Of a stretch of DNA of 64,000 bases, positions 19,138-28,318 are shown in pieces. Source of the stretch: CAJQQK01 sp963696075 (GTDB lineage: Bacteria; Pseudomonadota; Alphaproteobacteria; Rhizobiales; Hyphomicrobiaceae); assembly GCA_963696075.1 (NCBI GenBank), contig CAVOJD010000029.1:62001-126000 (forward strand). The letters are read 5' to 3'. Both the position numbers and the translations under genes were made by a program. The notes under the pieces are model-generated. The model worked only from the letters and a program-made list of their open reading frames with translations. It was not told the origin of the DNA and searched no databases. How positions within the stretch are numbered: the stretch's first letter is position 1; each line of letters begins with the position of its first letter.

Positions 19138-19259
19138 GTCCCTACCTTTTTCGAACGCCTTCAAGGCGCATTCGGTTCCATCCCGGTTCATCTCGTGTCA
19201 GGGGCTCGATTGACCCTGAAGCTATGTCTTGTCCGCCCGCAGGTTGCACATCACGCCCC

Positions 19260-20843
19260 TCAGCGTTGCTTGACCGTCGCCTGCCATCCCGCGCGCGCCT
19301 CGGTTCGCAATGTTTGCGCGCCCGCCCCCAGCCGGTCGGCGCCCGGCGCCACCGCCGGCCTCGGCGCTGACCGCCCACTGCCGAGCAAGTCATCGCTTCG
19401 CGTGGCCGGCGTATCCGTTCCCCACCACTTCGCGTTGACCTGTTGGTAGTGCTCGTCCGGCTTGTAGCGCTCGATCTCAGGGGCGAAATTCTCGATCGTC
19501 AGCGTGCCCATTGCCCGAAGCAGCGCGAAGGCCGAGACATTGAGGTCGCGTTGGGTCTGAAGCAGGCGGATCCGCGCATTGACGAGTTCACGCTCGGCAT
19601 CCAGCACATCGGTCAACGTCCGTGAGCCAACGCGCTGTTCCTCACGAATGCCCTTGAGCGCCCGTTCCGCAGAGGTGACCGCACTTTGTTCGAGGCCGAG
19701 ACCCCGCCGCGCCGCCGTCAACTCCGACCAGGCCGCACCAACCGCTTCGCCGATCCGGTTGCGTTGATCGACAACCTCCCGGTCCCGGCTGTGCGCCAGC
19801 GCCCGCGCCCGCCGCACCCGCGCCGACGCGCCGCCGCCCTGATACAGCGGCACCCTGAGCCGCCCCACCAGCGAGAGATCGTCTTCGTCCCGCGTCGTCG
19901 TCGAACGATCGTTGAACGACCGGTCATAACCGCCGACCAGGGACGCGCTGGGCAACAGGGCGCCCTTCGCCTTGCCGACCGCATGCCGCGCCGCGTCGTG
20001 CTGGTTGAGGGAGGCGGCAATGATCGGGCTCTCTTCGAGTGCGACTTCCACCGCCCGCCGCCGCGACTTCGGTATGAAGCGCGTCGGCAGCTTCGGCATT
20101 CTGAGATCGCTCGGCGCGATGCCCACAATCCGCGCGAACTTGAGCCGGCTGATCTCGAGTTGGCCCTTGGCGCGCTCGAGATCGGCTTCGGCAAGCGCGA
20201 CGCGCTGGCGTGACTGTTCGACGTCCGTCACCGTCGCATCGCCATGTTCCATGCGCTGGCGCGCGCCGATCAGTTCGCGCTTCAGCCCATTGAGCGCCTT
20301 GCGCCGGTAAAGGACGACGCCTTCATCGCGCAGTACGTCGAAATACGCACTCGCCGTTTGCAGCAGGATTTCGTTTTCCTGCGCGGCGAGATCGTTGCGC
20401 GACGCGAGCACGCCGGATTTCGCTTCATTGATCGCATAGTGCGTCTGAAACCCGTCGAACAAGGGCTGCTCGATCGACACGCCGACGCCGTACGTCTTGC
20501 CATCACCATCGCCGCGGCGATTGCCGCGATCGGCGGTGAGGCCCGCATAAGCATCGGCCGAGACGCGGGGGCGGTAGCCGGCGCGCGCTTCGGCAACGCC
20601 CTCGTCACTGGCGCGGGTGCGAAAGCGTTGTGATTGCAGCGCCGGGTTGCTGCGGTAGGCGGCAATCATCGATTGCTTCAGCGACTGCGCCTCGGCTGAT
20701 GCCGCAAAGCTGCCAGCCGTCATTGCGCCCGCCAAAGTCGTGGTGACGGCCGCTCCAAATCCGGCGCGCCATCCCGCCGGCCCGAACGCGGGCCCGCCTG
20801 TCATGTGACGCAATATGAAACGCGTAAACTGATGAGGCAGCAT
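19260..20843 (-). CDS. TolC-family outer membrane channel of the type I secretion system
   Basis: 527 aa. A long N-terminal targeting region ends near ASAEAQS (~52). Two TolC-type repeats follow, with long amphipathic helices: SLKQSMIAAYRSNPALQSQR starts the first, and the region after SPIIAASLNQHDAARH the second. LFDGFQTHYAINEAKSGV and VPLYQGGGASARVRRA are the typical strand-helix transitions. The protein ends with an extra ~70-residue tail rich in Arg/Ala/Pro. ATG 20843 has GGGGA upstream. It is the first gene of the minus-strand operon, 122 bp before the RTX gene, and should form the outer membrane exit for it. Confidence 0.93.
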   Translation of the reverse strand: MLPHQFTRFILRHMTGGPAFGPAGWRAGFGAAVTTTLAGAMTAGSFAASAEAQSLKQSMIAAYRSNPALQSQRFRTRASDEGVAEARAGYRPRVSADAYAGLTADRGNRRGDGDGKTYGVGVSIEQPLFDGFQTHYAINEAKSGVLASRNDLAAQENEILLQTASAYFDVLRDEGVVLYRRKALNGLKRELIGARQRMEHGDATVTDVEQSRQRVALAEADLERAKGQLEISRLKFARIVGIAPSDLRMPKLPTRFIPKSRRRAVEVALEESPIIAASLNQHDAARHAVGKAKGALLPSASLVGGYDRSFNDRSTTTRDEDDLSLVGRLRVPLYQGGGASARVRRARALAHSRDREVVDQRNRIGEAVGAAWSELTAARRGLGLEQSAVTSAERALKGIREEQRVGSRTLTDVLDAERELVNARIRLLQTQRDLNVSAFALLRAMGTLTIENFAPEIERYKPDEHYQQVNAKWWGTDTPATRSDDLLGSGRSAPRPAVAPGADRLGAGAQTLRTEARAGWQATVKQR

Positions 20844-21094
20844 GTGTGTCCCCGGACAGCCCCGGAATTCTCCCGGACCGCCTTTGACTTACTGCACCTC
20901 TCCTCTAAACCCCGCCGACACTTCTGCGCTCCGAATGAGGAAAAAGTGTGTTGTTAGGGAATAGTGATATTTCAGTAGGTTACGGGCTCATCGTGAAATT
21001 ATGCTCTAGTTGCGCCGAAGCCCGTTTCGCGCGTTCGCGCCGGAACCGGTCTCAACACGGATGAACCCCATTTGGATGATCGCAGCGCCGCCTC

Positions 21095-22660
21095 TTAGGG
21101 GCGCATCGCAAAGCGAACCGGCCCCGGCGTGCGCAGCGGTTCGGCCAGCTCGGCAAAATCGCACAACAGTTTCCGCGTCTCGCGCGGATCGATCATTTCC
21201 TCGACCCAGAACGCTTCCGCCGTCCGGAACGGCGAGCGCAGTTTGTTGAGCCGCGCTTCGATCTCCTCGAGTTTGGCCTTGGGATCGTCGGCGGCATCGA
21301 TTTCGGCGCGGTAGGCCGCCTCGATCCCGCCTTCGAGCGGCAACGAGCCCCACCATGCGCTTGGCCACGCATACCTGAGCGCCAGCCGCCCCGAGGGCAC
21401 GTGCCCGGCACCGGCGACGCCGAAGTTGTTGCGCATGATCACCGTGCACCACGGCACCGTCGATTGATTGATCGCCGCCATCGCCCGGACGCCGGCGCGG
21501 ATCGTCGCCGTGCGTTCCGCCTCGACGCCAACGAAGAAGCCGGGGCAATCGTTGAGGTGGACGATCGGCATGTGGAAGGTCTCGGCGGTGTCGACGAAAC
21601 GCGTGATCTTCGCGCACGCATCCGCCGTCCACGAACCGCCGTAGTGGAACGGATCGGCCGCCATGACAGCGACGGGCAAGCCGCCGAGCCGGGCAAACCC
21701 TGTAATGACCGAGCGCCCGAACATCGCGCCGAATTCGAAGAACGAACCCTGATCGAAGATCATCTCGAGGATCGGCCGCATCCGATAGACCTGGCGCCGG
21801 TTCCGCGGGATGACCGATATGAGTTTCTCGTCCGCCCGGTCTGTAGGATCGTCCGTCGGCGCGCGCTCAGCAACCGAGTAGACCGAGTTGGGCAGGTACG
21901 AGAGGTAGCGTTTGGCTGCCGCAATGGCGTCCTCTTCCGTGTCGACGGCATGGTCGACCGCGCCCGCCTTGCACTGTATTTCCCAGCCGCCGAGCTCTTC
22001 CTTGGTGACGTGCGCACCTCCGAGCCGGTTCACGACCGGGGGGCCTGCAACAAACATGGCCGACGTCGTCTTGGTCATCACCGAGTAATGACTGGCCGCC
22101 AGCCGCGCAGCCCCAAGGCCCGCAACCGAGCCGAGCCCGAGGGCGACAACGGGAACCGTGCCGAGCGCGTCCGTGAGCAGCTTGTAGCTGATTGCCGATG
22201 GCGTCCGCCCGCCCGGCAGGTTGGCCCGCCCGGTCGTCTCGATGGTCTTCACTGAGCCACCGCCGCCACTGCCTTCGATGATGCGAACGATCGGCAGGCG
22301 CAGTTCCGCCGCCATCCGCTCGGCCATGATGTTCTTTTCCGGGATCGTGGCGTCTGCTGATCCGCCGCGCACCGTGAAGTCGTCGCCCGAGATGACGACC
22401 TTGCGCCCGTCGATCCGCGCCCGCCCCATCACGTTGTTGGAGGGTGTCAGGTGGACGAGTTCGCCAGCTTCATCGTATTGGGCGGTCCCCGCGATCGCCC
22501 CGATTTCGTGGAAGGTGCCGGGATCGGCCAGCTTGGCGATGCGCTCGCGCACCGTCAGCCGGCCGGCGGCGTGCTGGCGCGCCGTCTTGTCCGCCCCGCC
22601 GCCATCGCGCGTCATCGCCTCGCGCCGCCTGAGTTCGTCGAGTTCCGCCTGCCAGCTCAT
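21095..22660 (-). CDS. Acyl-CoA carboxylase carboxyltransferase subunit
   Basis: 521 aa, matching the beta subunit of propionyl/methylcrotonyl-CoA carboxylase-type enzymes. The N-terminal half has RLTVRERIAKLADPGTFHEIG and the acyl-CoA oxyanion region (IEGSGGGGSVKTIE). The C-terminal half has the carboxybiotin-binding region (FARLGGLPVAVMAADP, CPGFFVGVEAERTATIR, NNFGVAGAGH). No biotin carboxylase or biotin carrier gene lies beside it, so its partners are elsewhere, or it serves a decarboxylase-like complex. The acyl-CoA substrate is not evident. Confidence 0.88.
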   Translation of the reverse strand: MSWQAELDELRRREAMTRDGGGADKTARQHAAGRLTVRERIAKLADPGTFHEIGAIAGTAQYDEAGELVHLTPSNNVMGRARIDGRKVVISGDDFTVRGGSADATIPEKNIMAERMAAELRLPIVRIIEGSGGGGSVKTIETTGRANLPGGRTPSAISYKLLTDALGTVPVVALGLGSVAGLGAARLAASHYSVMTKTTSAMFVAGPPVVNRLGGAHVTKEELGGWEIQCKAGAVDHAVDTEEDAIAAAKRYLSYLPNSVYSVAERAPTDDPTDRADEKLISVIPRNRRQVYRMRPILEMIFDQGSFFEFGAMFGRSVITGFARLGGLPVAVMAADPFHYGGSWTADACAKITRFVDTAETFHMPIVHLNDCPGFFVGVEAERTATIRAGVRAMAAINQSTVPWCTVIMRNNFGVAGAGHVPSGRLALRYAWPSAWWGSLPLEGGIEAAYRAEIDAADDPKAKLEEIEARLNKLRSPFRTAEAFWVEEMIDPRETRKLLCDFAELAEPLRTPGPVRFAMRP

Positions 22661-22775
22661 CCGCCCGTCCTGTCATGCCATCACTGCTTTCGGCGAAGGA
22701 TGAGCACTTTTGCCGAGGCGATCAAGCAAGCCCGCCCGCCATCCGCGGATTACCAAGGATGCGATCATTCGGACG

Positions 22776-23918
22776 TTATGGCCGCCGATCGAGCGTCAGC
22801 GCGCCCGCCAGGCGGGCCGCACCCGCCTGATCGCGGATCGAGACCGTCACCAGCCGTGCGGCCCAGTCGATCTCGACCATGCCGAAATTGTTCTCACCGA
22901 ACATCGCCCCGATCTGGTGCGGACCCCGCTCGTCCGGGTCGGGGAAGGAGCGGTTCAGCGAACTCGACGTTGCCTCGAACAGTCGCGGTCCGTTTGCCTC
23001 GGCGAGTTGATAGAGGCCCGCCCGGTGGCGGTCACCCGACAGGAACACGATATTGCGCGCACCGGTTGCGTCGATCAACGCGATCAGCCGCCGGCGCTCA
23101 TGCACCAGGTTGCCCCAACGCTCCCAGCGATGACCTTCCGCAATCACTTGGATGCTGGAGACGACCAGGCGCAGGTCAGCCGGCCGCTTCAGTTGTTGTT
23201 CGAGCCATGCCCATTGTTCATCGCCGAGCATCGTTTTCGCGGCATCATCATCGGGCACGTAGCGGCCTTTCGCCTTGTCATCTTCTGGCTTGCGCTTGAG
23301 CGCCGAGCGAAACGAGCGCGTGTCGAGCATGATGATCTGGACGCGGCGGCCATCGGGGCCGAATTCACGCGCATAGGCGATCCCGGGCCCCTTAATGCCC
23401 TCGCGCGTGCCCGACCCCGTCCAGAACGCCTCGAACAGCCGCTGCGCAACCGCCTTGTGTGCGAAGTCAGCCCCACCGTCGTTGAGGCCATAGTCGTGAT
23501 CATCCCACGTCGCCAGCATTGGCAGCGCGCTGGCCGCACGGCGGAACGCTTCCGCCGTCGACAACGCCTCATAGGCTTCCTTGAGCTTGGCCCCGTCCGC
23601 GGTCTTGAAGTCACCGTAGACGTTGTCGCCCATCATCAGGAAGGCCTGCGGCCTGGCCGCGATCACGGCCTCCCAGATCGGTTGCGGCCGCGATTGCACG
23701 AGGCACGAGCCGAATCCGATCCGCGTCAGCGCCGTCCCCGGCTCGGGCGGACGTTTCCATGCCACCGCTCCGGCTGTCGCCCCGTCATGCGGCGGGGCGC
23801 TCTGCCCGCGCTCTCCCACTGATTTCTGAGGCTTCAACTGCGCCGTTGCGATCAGCCCGGCCGCGCAGAACGCCGCCACGCTGAGCGGCACGAGATAATC
23901 GCCAATCGATCGGGTCAT
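22776..23918 (-). CDS. PhoD-like alkaline phosphatase / metallophosphoesterase
   Basis: 380 aa. An N-terminal hydrophobic segment (about 8-26) acts as signal or anchor. Metal-site motifs appear in order: GFGSCLVQ (~68), MMGDNVYGD (~95), ATWDDHDYGLND (~138), SSIQVI and LSGDRHRAGLY (~290). These are hallmarks of the PhoD superfamily, calcium/iron-dependent periplasmic phosphodi- and monoesterases. The motifs are intact. It probably releases phosphate from organic esters outside the cytoplasm. No Pho box was identified upstream. Confidence 0.88.
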   Translation of the reverse strand: MTRSIGDYLVPLSVAAFCAAGLIATAQLKPQKSVGERGQSAPPHDGATAGAVAWKRPPEPGTALTRIGFGSCLVQSRPQPIWEAVIAARPQAFLMMGDNVYGDFKTADGAKLKEAYEALSTAEAFRRAASALPMLATWDDHDYGLNDGGADFAHKAVAQRLFEAFWTGSGTREGIKGPGIAYAREFGPDGRRVQIIMLDTRSFRSALKRKPEDDKAKGRYVPDDDAAKTMLGDEQWAWLEQQLKRPADLRLVVSSIQVIAEGHRWERWGNLVHERRRLIALIDATGARNIVFLSGDRHRAGLYQLAEANGPRLFEATSSSLNRSFPDPDERGPHQIGAMFGENNFGMVEIDWAARLVTVSIRDQAGAARLAGALTLDRRP

Positions 23919-24017
23919 GAACTGGTCTCCGTAAGCAGGACAATCCGCTCTAGACCAGCTTCATTTCAGTTTTGCAAAACCTTTGCGCGCAATGTTCGCG
24001 CAGTCCCGCGCCGCCGC

Positions 24018-24497
24018 TCAATCGATCTTCGGGATCTTCACATTCGCCACCGCCTGCCGCGCGTGGTTCTTCGCCCGCCCGCAGTAGCCAACGGCGCTCG
24101 TCGTATTCATGACGAGGCGGTACATGTCGACCTGGGCAAGCGCGCTGACCGTCTCATCGGCCTTGATCTTTTGCGACAGATCAATCTTCGACGGCGCGGC
24201 GCTGCGCTCGACGATCATGTCGAGCATTCGGCTGGCCGCGGGATATTGTTTCTCCGGCACGTTATCGGTCAGCCGCTTGGCGACGCACGCACAGCCGCGG
24301 TACTGGTCGACGTCTTCCTTGAAGTCGCGGTTGTGACGCGAGAGCGACTTGCGGCATTCGCGCATGACCTCAACCTGACCTTGGTTCAGGTTGAACGCCT
24401 GCGCCATCTGGTCATAGCGGCTGGCTTGGTCGTATGTGGCATATGCGGCAAGTCCCGCAAGGATGACACCACCTGTGAAAAGCTGCTTGATCCCCAT
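24018..24497 (-). CDS. Small membrane-anchored or secreted protein of unknown function
   Basis: 159 aa from ATG 24497 (MGIKQLFTGG), which has AGGGGAAA upstream; the frame extends to 24545 without support. A hydrophobic N-terminus (about 4-22) is followed by a helical, charged region. Cysteines occur in VMRECRKS, RGCACVAK and GYCGRAK and could form disulfides in the periplasm. I recognise no family. It stands alone between PhoD-like and MFS genes. Confidence 0.7.
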   Translation of the reverse strand: MGIKQLFTGGVILAGLAAYATYDQASRYDQMAQAFNLNQGQVEVMRECRKSLSRHNRDFKEDVDQYRGCACVAKRLTDNVPEKQYPAASRMLDMIVERSAAPSKIDLSQKIKADETVSALAQVDMYRLVMNTTSAVGYCGRAKNHARQAVANVKIPKID

Positions 24498-24682
24498 GAT
24501 CTCGTTTCCCCTCGAGCATTCATCAGTTCCCGTCTGATCAAGCATCGCCGATGCCGCCTGCCAAAGCCCTAACCGGGCAACAAAGAACGCGTTGAAATCG
24601 CGGATAGGGTTGACCGTTTGTTACCTGCGGCGTCACTTTGGTCGGCCGTCCGGATGATTGATTACCCACGAAAGAACCGCTG

Positions 24683-25951
24683 ATGACCGCCGCTGCGCTT
24701 GAGGCAGAAGATCCATCTCGCGCGGGCCAGAGCCCGCTCAGGTGGTGGATGTTGGCAGGCGTCTGGCTGATCTATATGTGCTTCGGGCTGACCGCGAGTT
24801 CATTGGCCCCCCTGGTCGCCCCGATCATCCGTGACCTTGGCCTCACCCATACCGAGATGGGCAGCGTGCTCGGCGCCTGGCAGCTCGCCTTCATCGTCTC
24901 CGCCATCCCCTGCGGCATGCTTGTCGACCGCCTCCGCCCCCGCCGCGCCCTCCTCGTCGGCGCCTTCCTGATCGCCCTGTCAGGCGTCGCCCGCTCCTTT
25001 GCAACCGATTATTTCACGCTCTTCCTGGCAGCCGCCCTGTTCGGCATTGGCGGCCCCATCGTGTCGACCGGCGCGCCGAAGGTTGTCAGTCAGTGGTTCA
25101 CCGGCAACGAACGCGGGCTCGCGATGGGCATCTATATTTCCGGCCCCTTTGCCGGCGGCGTGGTCACGCTGGTCACGACCAACGCCGTCATGATGCCGCT
25201 CTTCGAGCAGAACTGGCGCGCTGTCCTTCTCGCCTGGGCAGGTCTCGCGGCCGTCTCCGGTCTGATCTGGCTCGTCATCTCCGCACGCCCGGAAGCCCGC
25301 GCAAAGGAAGCCAACCTCGCCGCTGCCACCAAGGTCCCGACGACGACCGAGATTGCCACGCTGCTGCGCTTGCGCCCGGTCCAGATCCTGCTCGTGATGG
25401 CCGTGTGCATCTTCATGATCAACCACGGGTTTTCCAATTGGCTGCCTGAAATTCTGCGCTCGGGCCGGATGGATGCGGTCACCGCCGGTTACTATGCAGC
25501 CTTCCCGACGATCGTCGCCGTGATTGGCTCCATCGTGATCCCGCGCTACGCGGTCCCCGCCCGCCGCGTGATGATCCTGGCCTTGCTGGCAACGTCCGCA
25601 GGCGCCGGCACGCTGTTGCTGTTCATCGACACCGGCCCCCTGCTCGTCCTCGGCCTCTTCCTGCAAGGTGTCTCACGCGGCGCGATGATGACCGTCGCCA
25701 TGTTGCTCTTGATCGAGCTGCCAGCCGTCGGCGACAAGCGGGTTGGAACCGCAAGCGGCCTCTTCTTTGCGTTTGCCGAGGTCGGCGGCGTCGGCGGACC
25801 TTTGACGCTCGGCCTGCTCTACGACCTGACCCACAGCTTCACCGCGGGTTTGTTGATGCTGGCCGGGTTCGCCGGGATCATACTGATTTGCCTCGCGGCG
25901 TTGCGTCCCTATCTCAACGCGTCGCCGACGGCGTCTCCGCAGCGTCGATAA
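24683..25951 (+). CDS. MFS transporter
   Basis: 422 aa with about 12 hydrophobic segments. The loop-2 signature appears as GMLVDRLRPRRALL (about residue 75) and its pseudo-repeat is in the second half. NCBI-type family resemblance is to cyanate/nitrate-like or general organic-anion MFS porters; the substrate cannot be read. Its 3' end overlaps the converging cupin gene by 38 bp, so the pair may affect each other's transcription or share a function. Confidence 0.88.
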   Translation: MTAAALEAEDPSRAGQSPLRWWMLAGVWLIYMCFGLTASSLAPLVAPIIRDLGLTHTEMGSVLGAWQLAFIVSAIPCGMLVDRLRPRRALLVGAFLIALSGVARSFATDYFTLFLAAALFGIGGPIVSTGAPKVVSQWFTGNERGLAMGIYISGPFAGGVVTLVTTNAVMMPLFEQNWRAVLLAWAGLAAVSGLIWLVISARPEARAKEANLAAATKVPTTTEIATLLRLRPVQILLVMAVCIFMINHGFSNWLPEILRSGRMDAVTAGYYAAFPTIVAVIGSIVIPRYAVPARRVMILALLATSAGAGTLLLFIDTGPLLVLGLFLQGVSRGAMMTVAMLLLIELPAVGDKRVGTASGLFFAFAEVGGVGGPLTLGLLYDLTHSFTAGLLMLAGFAGIILICLAALRPYLNASPTASPQRR

Positions 25952-26564
25952 GCAGGCACCAGATCGCGAACAGCGGCCCATCACCGGCCCGCATCGCATG
26001 TTCGATCCCAGGCGGATTGTGCACCAGCCCGCCAACGCCCGGCGCCCACCAGTCGTGATCGGTGTTGCGCCATTCCCCGTCAGAAAGAACGAGATACAAC
26101 TCTTCCGGCGGATGGCGGTGCGCGGGGTAGGCGATGCCCGGCGCGACCAGGCTGGCGCCGATGCGAATGTCATCGCGCACCTCCAGCCCGTCGACGCCGA
26201 CCATGGTCGCATTGGCATGTGCGTCGCGAAACCCCGGCGGATCGTCACTGCCCGCCGGCCGCTGCGCCCAGACGAGGTCGCCAGCCAACGCGCGGAACGA
26301 TCGGCCGACGGCGCCAAGATCATCCTCACGCCCGCTGATCCCATCCAGCGCGTCATCGAGATGGCGGGAAACGAACTGCGCGACGTCGCCCGCTTCGGCT
26401 TGCTGTGGCGGCGATACGAGGGCAGCAGCCGGCGTATCTGCTGACTGCGATGCGCGATCGAAAATCAACCGCTGCAAGGACGCGACCGGCGCTCCCTTTG
26501 GTGCGCGGGCCTCAACCGCCGTGGCGAGTGTGCTCAGAAATGTCTCGAGTGGGCCGTCCCGCAT
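25914..26564 (-). CDS. DMSP-lyase-family cupin protein
   Basis: 216 aa. The C-terminal third is a cupin with the metal-site series Y146-x2-H149-x-H151-x3-E155-x-Y157 (in YPAHRHPPEELYLVLS) and a second motif around H182/H189 (LVHNPPGIEHAM). Established DddL/DddQ dimethylsulfoniopropionate lyases carry a HxHxxxExY site followed by HxPxxxHAM, so the active-site layout matches. The N-terminal ~100 residues are helical, as in that family. AGAAGGATC precedes ATG 26564. The converging MFS gene might import the substrate (inference). A general cupin of other function remains possible. Confidence 0.72.
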   Translation of the reverse strand: MRDGPLETFLSTLATAVEARAPKGAPVASLQRLIFDRASQSADTPAAALVSPPQQAEAGDVAQFVSRHLDDALDGISGREDDLGAVGRSFRALAGDLVWAQRPAGSDDPPGFRDAHANATMVGVDGLEVRDDIRIGASLVAPGIAYPAHRHPPEELYLVLSDGEWRNTDHDWWAPGVGGLVHNPPGIEHAMRAGDGPLFAIWCLLIDAAETPSATR

Positions 26565-26766
26565 GATCGGTGATCCTTCTGCCAGACCGGATGCAACAGC
26601 GCTGTGGCGAAGTCTATGTCACCGGCTCCGGAAAATGAACCGAACATGATTGCGAGCCTCAGCATCGGTTCAGGCGCGGTCCGCCATGGTGCGTCTCATC
26701 GAGGGCGCTTTGAGCCAGATCGCACACAGATCGCACAGTGAATTGAAACCAAGAGGAGTATCCATC

Positions 26767-27177
26767 ATGAAGATCCAGGCACTCGCATTCGCAGCCATCG
26801 CCGCAGCCGTCGCAAGCATGGCCAGCGTTGGCGCCGCTGAGGCCCGCCCCGGCTGGGCTGACCAGGGCTGGGGTGGCCCCGGCAATGTTCGCGCCATCCG
26901 CGTCGTCGATCGTCGCATCGCCAATCAGCGCCACCGCATCCGCCGCGCCGTGCGTCAAGGCCGCCTCTCGTGGGGTGAAGCACGCCGCGTCCGCTTCGAG
27001 CTGTCCCATATCCGCGGCTTCCGCACGCGCTACTGGCGCGACCGTCACCTCAACATGCGTGAGCGCCGTCACCTCACGCGCCTGCTGAATGCGAACAGCC
27101 GCCGCATCCAGCGCCTGGCGAGCAACTACCGCCTCGCTCCCCGCCGCCAGCGTCTCTCGCGCTACAACGGCTTCTGA
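26767..27177 (+). CDS. Small secreted Arg-rich protein
   Basis: 136 aa. ATG 26767 is preceded by AAGAGGAG. A clear signal peptide (about 1-27, ending ASVGAAEARP) is followed by a short Gly/Trp-rich stretch (GWADQGWGG). The rest is a strongly basic, Arg-rich helical domain (RRIANQRHRIRRAVRQGR, WRDRHLNMRERRHLTRLL). The mature protein would be very positively charged in the periplasm and could bind envelope polyanions or DNA (inference). Family not recognised. A GC hairpin follows the stop. Confidence 0.8.
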   Translation: MKIQALAFAAIAAAVASMASVGAAEARPGWADQGWGGPGNVRAIRVVDRRIANQRHRIRRAVRQGRLSWGEARRVRFELSHIRGFRTRYWRDRHLNMRERRHLTRLLNANSRRIQRLASNYRLAPRRQRLSRYNGF

Positions 27178-27200
27178 TCCAGGCCTCAGATCGGCTTTCA

Positions 27201-27224
27201 GGGCACCTGCCCCGGCAGGTGCCC
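27201..27224 (+). terminator. Hairpin after the Arg-rich protein gene
   Basis: A perfect 11-bp inverted repeat (GGGCACCTGCC / GGCAGGTGCCC) starts 24 bases after the stop. The T-tract is weak (TGTGTCGTT), so it may be a poor intrinsic terminator or a 3'-end stabiliser. Confidence 0.5.
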
Positions 27225-27307
27225 TGTGTCGTTGACAAGGCGGCTGCCAACCGGGCGCGAGCCATGCTATCAAGACGGCATCATTCGCCCCCAGGAGCCG
27301 CCCGGCG

Positions 27308-28318
27308 ATGCCTGCAACGTCTTCACCGCCGCCGATTGCGATCACGATGGGCGATGCCGCCGGCATCGGCCCTGAAGTCACGCTGAAACTGCTCGCCCGC
27401 GAGAACCTCCCCGTCCGTCCAATCGTGATCGGTGACCCGGGCATTCTGACAGCGACGGCCCGCCAGCTCGCCCTGCCGCTTGAGATCCGTGAGATCGCCA
27501 CCCCGGATCAGGCCTCGAATACACCAGATATCGTCGACGTCATCGCCCCGGCCGAGCCGCTCGGCGCCATCCCGCCCGGCCGCATCAGCGCGGCAGCCGG
27601 ACACGCCGCCTTCGCCTATATCCGCCACGCCATCGAGCTTGCCAACGCCGGCCGGATCGCCGCCATCGTCACCGCGCCGATCAACAAGGAGGCGTTGACG
27701 CTGGCCGGCGTCCCCTATCCCGGCCACACCGAGATGCTGGCGGATTTCTCCGGCGCCGAGCGCATCGCAATGATGCTCGCCAACGACGACCTTCGCGTCG
27801 TCCTCGTCACCATTCATCTGGCGCTGAGGGAGGCGATCGAGCGCATCACGGTCGAAAGCGAACTCGCCGCGATCCGCCTCGCGCATGAGGGAGCGAAAAG
27901 TTACGGCATCGAGAAGCCGCGCGTCGCGGTAGCGGGCCTCAATCCCCATGCCGGCGAAGGCGGGCTGTTCGGGCGCGAGGAAATCGACATCATCGCCCCC
28001 GCTATCGCGCGCGCTCGCGAACTGGGCATCGATGCGACCGGACCGTTTCCGGGTGACACCGTATTTATGCAGGCGCGCAAAGGCCGCTTCGACGTCGTCG
28101 TCGCCCAATATCACGACCAGGGCCTGATCCCGGTCAAGTATCTCGGCCTCGAAGAAGGCGTCAACGTCACCCTCGGCCTGCCGTTCGTCAGGACCAGCCC
28201 CGATCACGGCACTGCCTTCGATATCGCGGGCAAGGGGATTGCGGATGCCGCGAGCATGTTTACAGCCCTCACCCACGCCGTGCGCCTGATCGAGGCCCGC
28301 GCCGGAAAGGTTCGCTGA
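27308..28318 (+). CDS. pdxA: PdxA family: 4-hydroxythreonine-4-phosphate dehydrogenase
   Basis: 336 aa. ITMGDAAGIGPEV opens the NAD-binding side. The three metal-binding histidines known in E. coli PdxA are all in their motifs: YPGHTEML, TIHLALREA and AQYHDQG. PINKEAL, GLNPHAGEGG and the C-terminal VRTSPDHGTAFDIAGKG are also family hallmarks. It oxidises 4-phosphohydroxy-L-threonine in vitamin B6 synthesis; some paralogues act on four-carbon sugar acids. Its stop overlaps the start of the next gene (TGATG), a TIM barrel-methylglyoxal synthase fusion, so the two are translationally coupled. That unusual partner keeps the paralogue option open. Confidence 0.9.
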   Translation: MPATSSPPPIAITMGDAAGIGPEVTLKLLARENLPVRPIVIGDPGILTATARQLALPLEIREIATPDQASNTPDIVDVIAPAEPLGAIPPGRISAAAGHAAFAYIRHAIELANAGRIAAIVTAPINKEALTLAGVPYPGHTEMLADFSGAERIAMMLANDDLRVVLVTIHLALREAIERITVESELAAIRLAHEGAKSYGIEKPRVAVAGLNPHAGEGGLFGREEIDIIAPAIARARELGIDATGPFPGDTVFMQARKGRFDVVVAQYHDQGLIPVKYLGLEEGVNVTLGLPFVRTSPDHGTAFDIAGKGIADAASMFTALTHAVRLIEARAGKVR

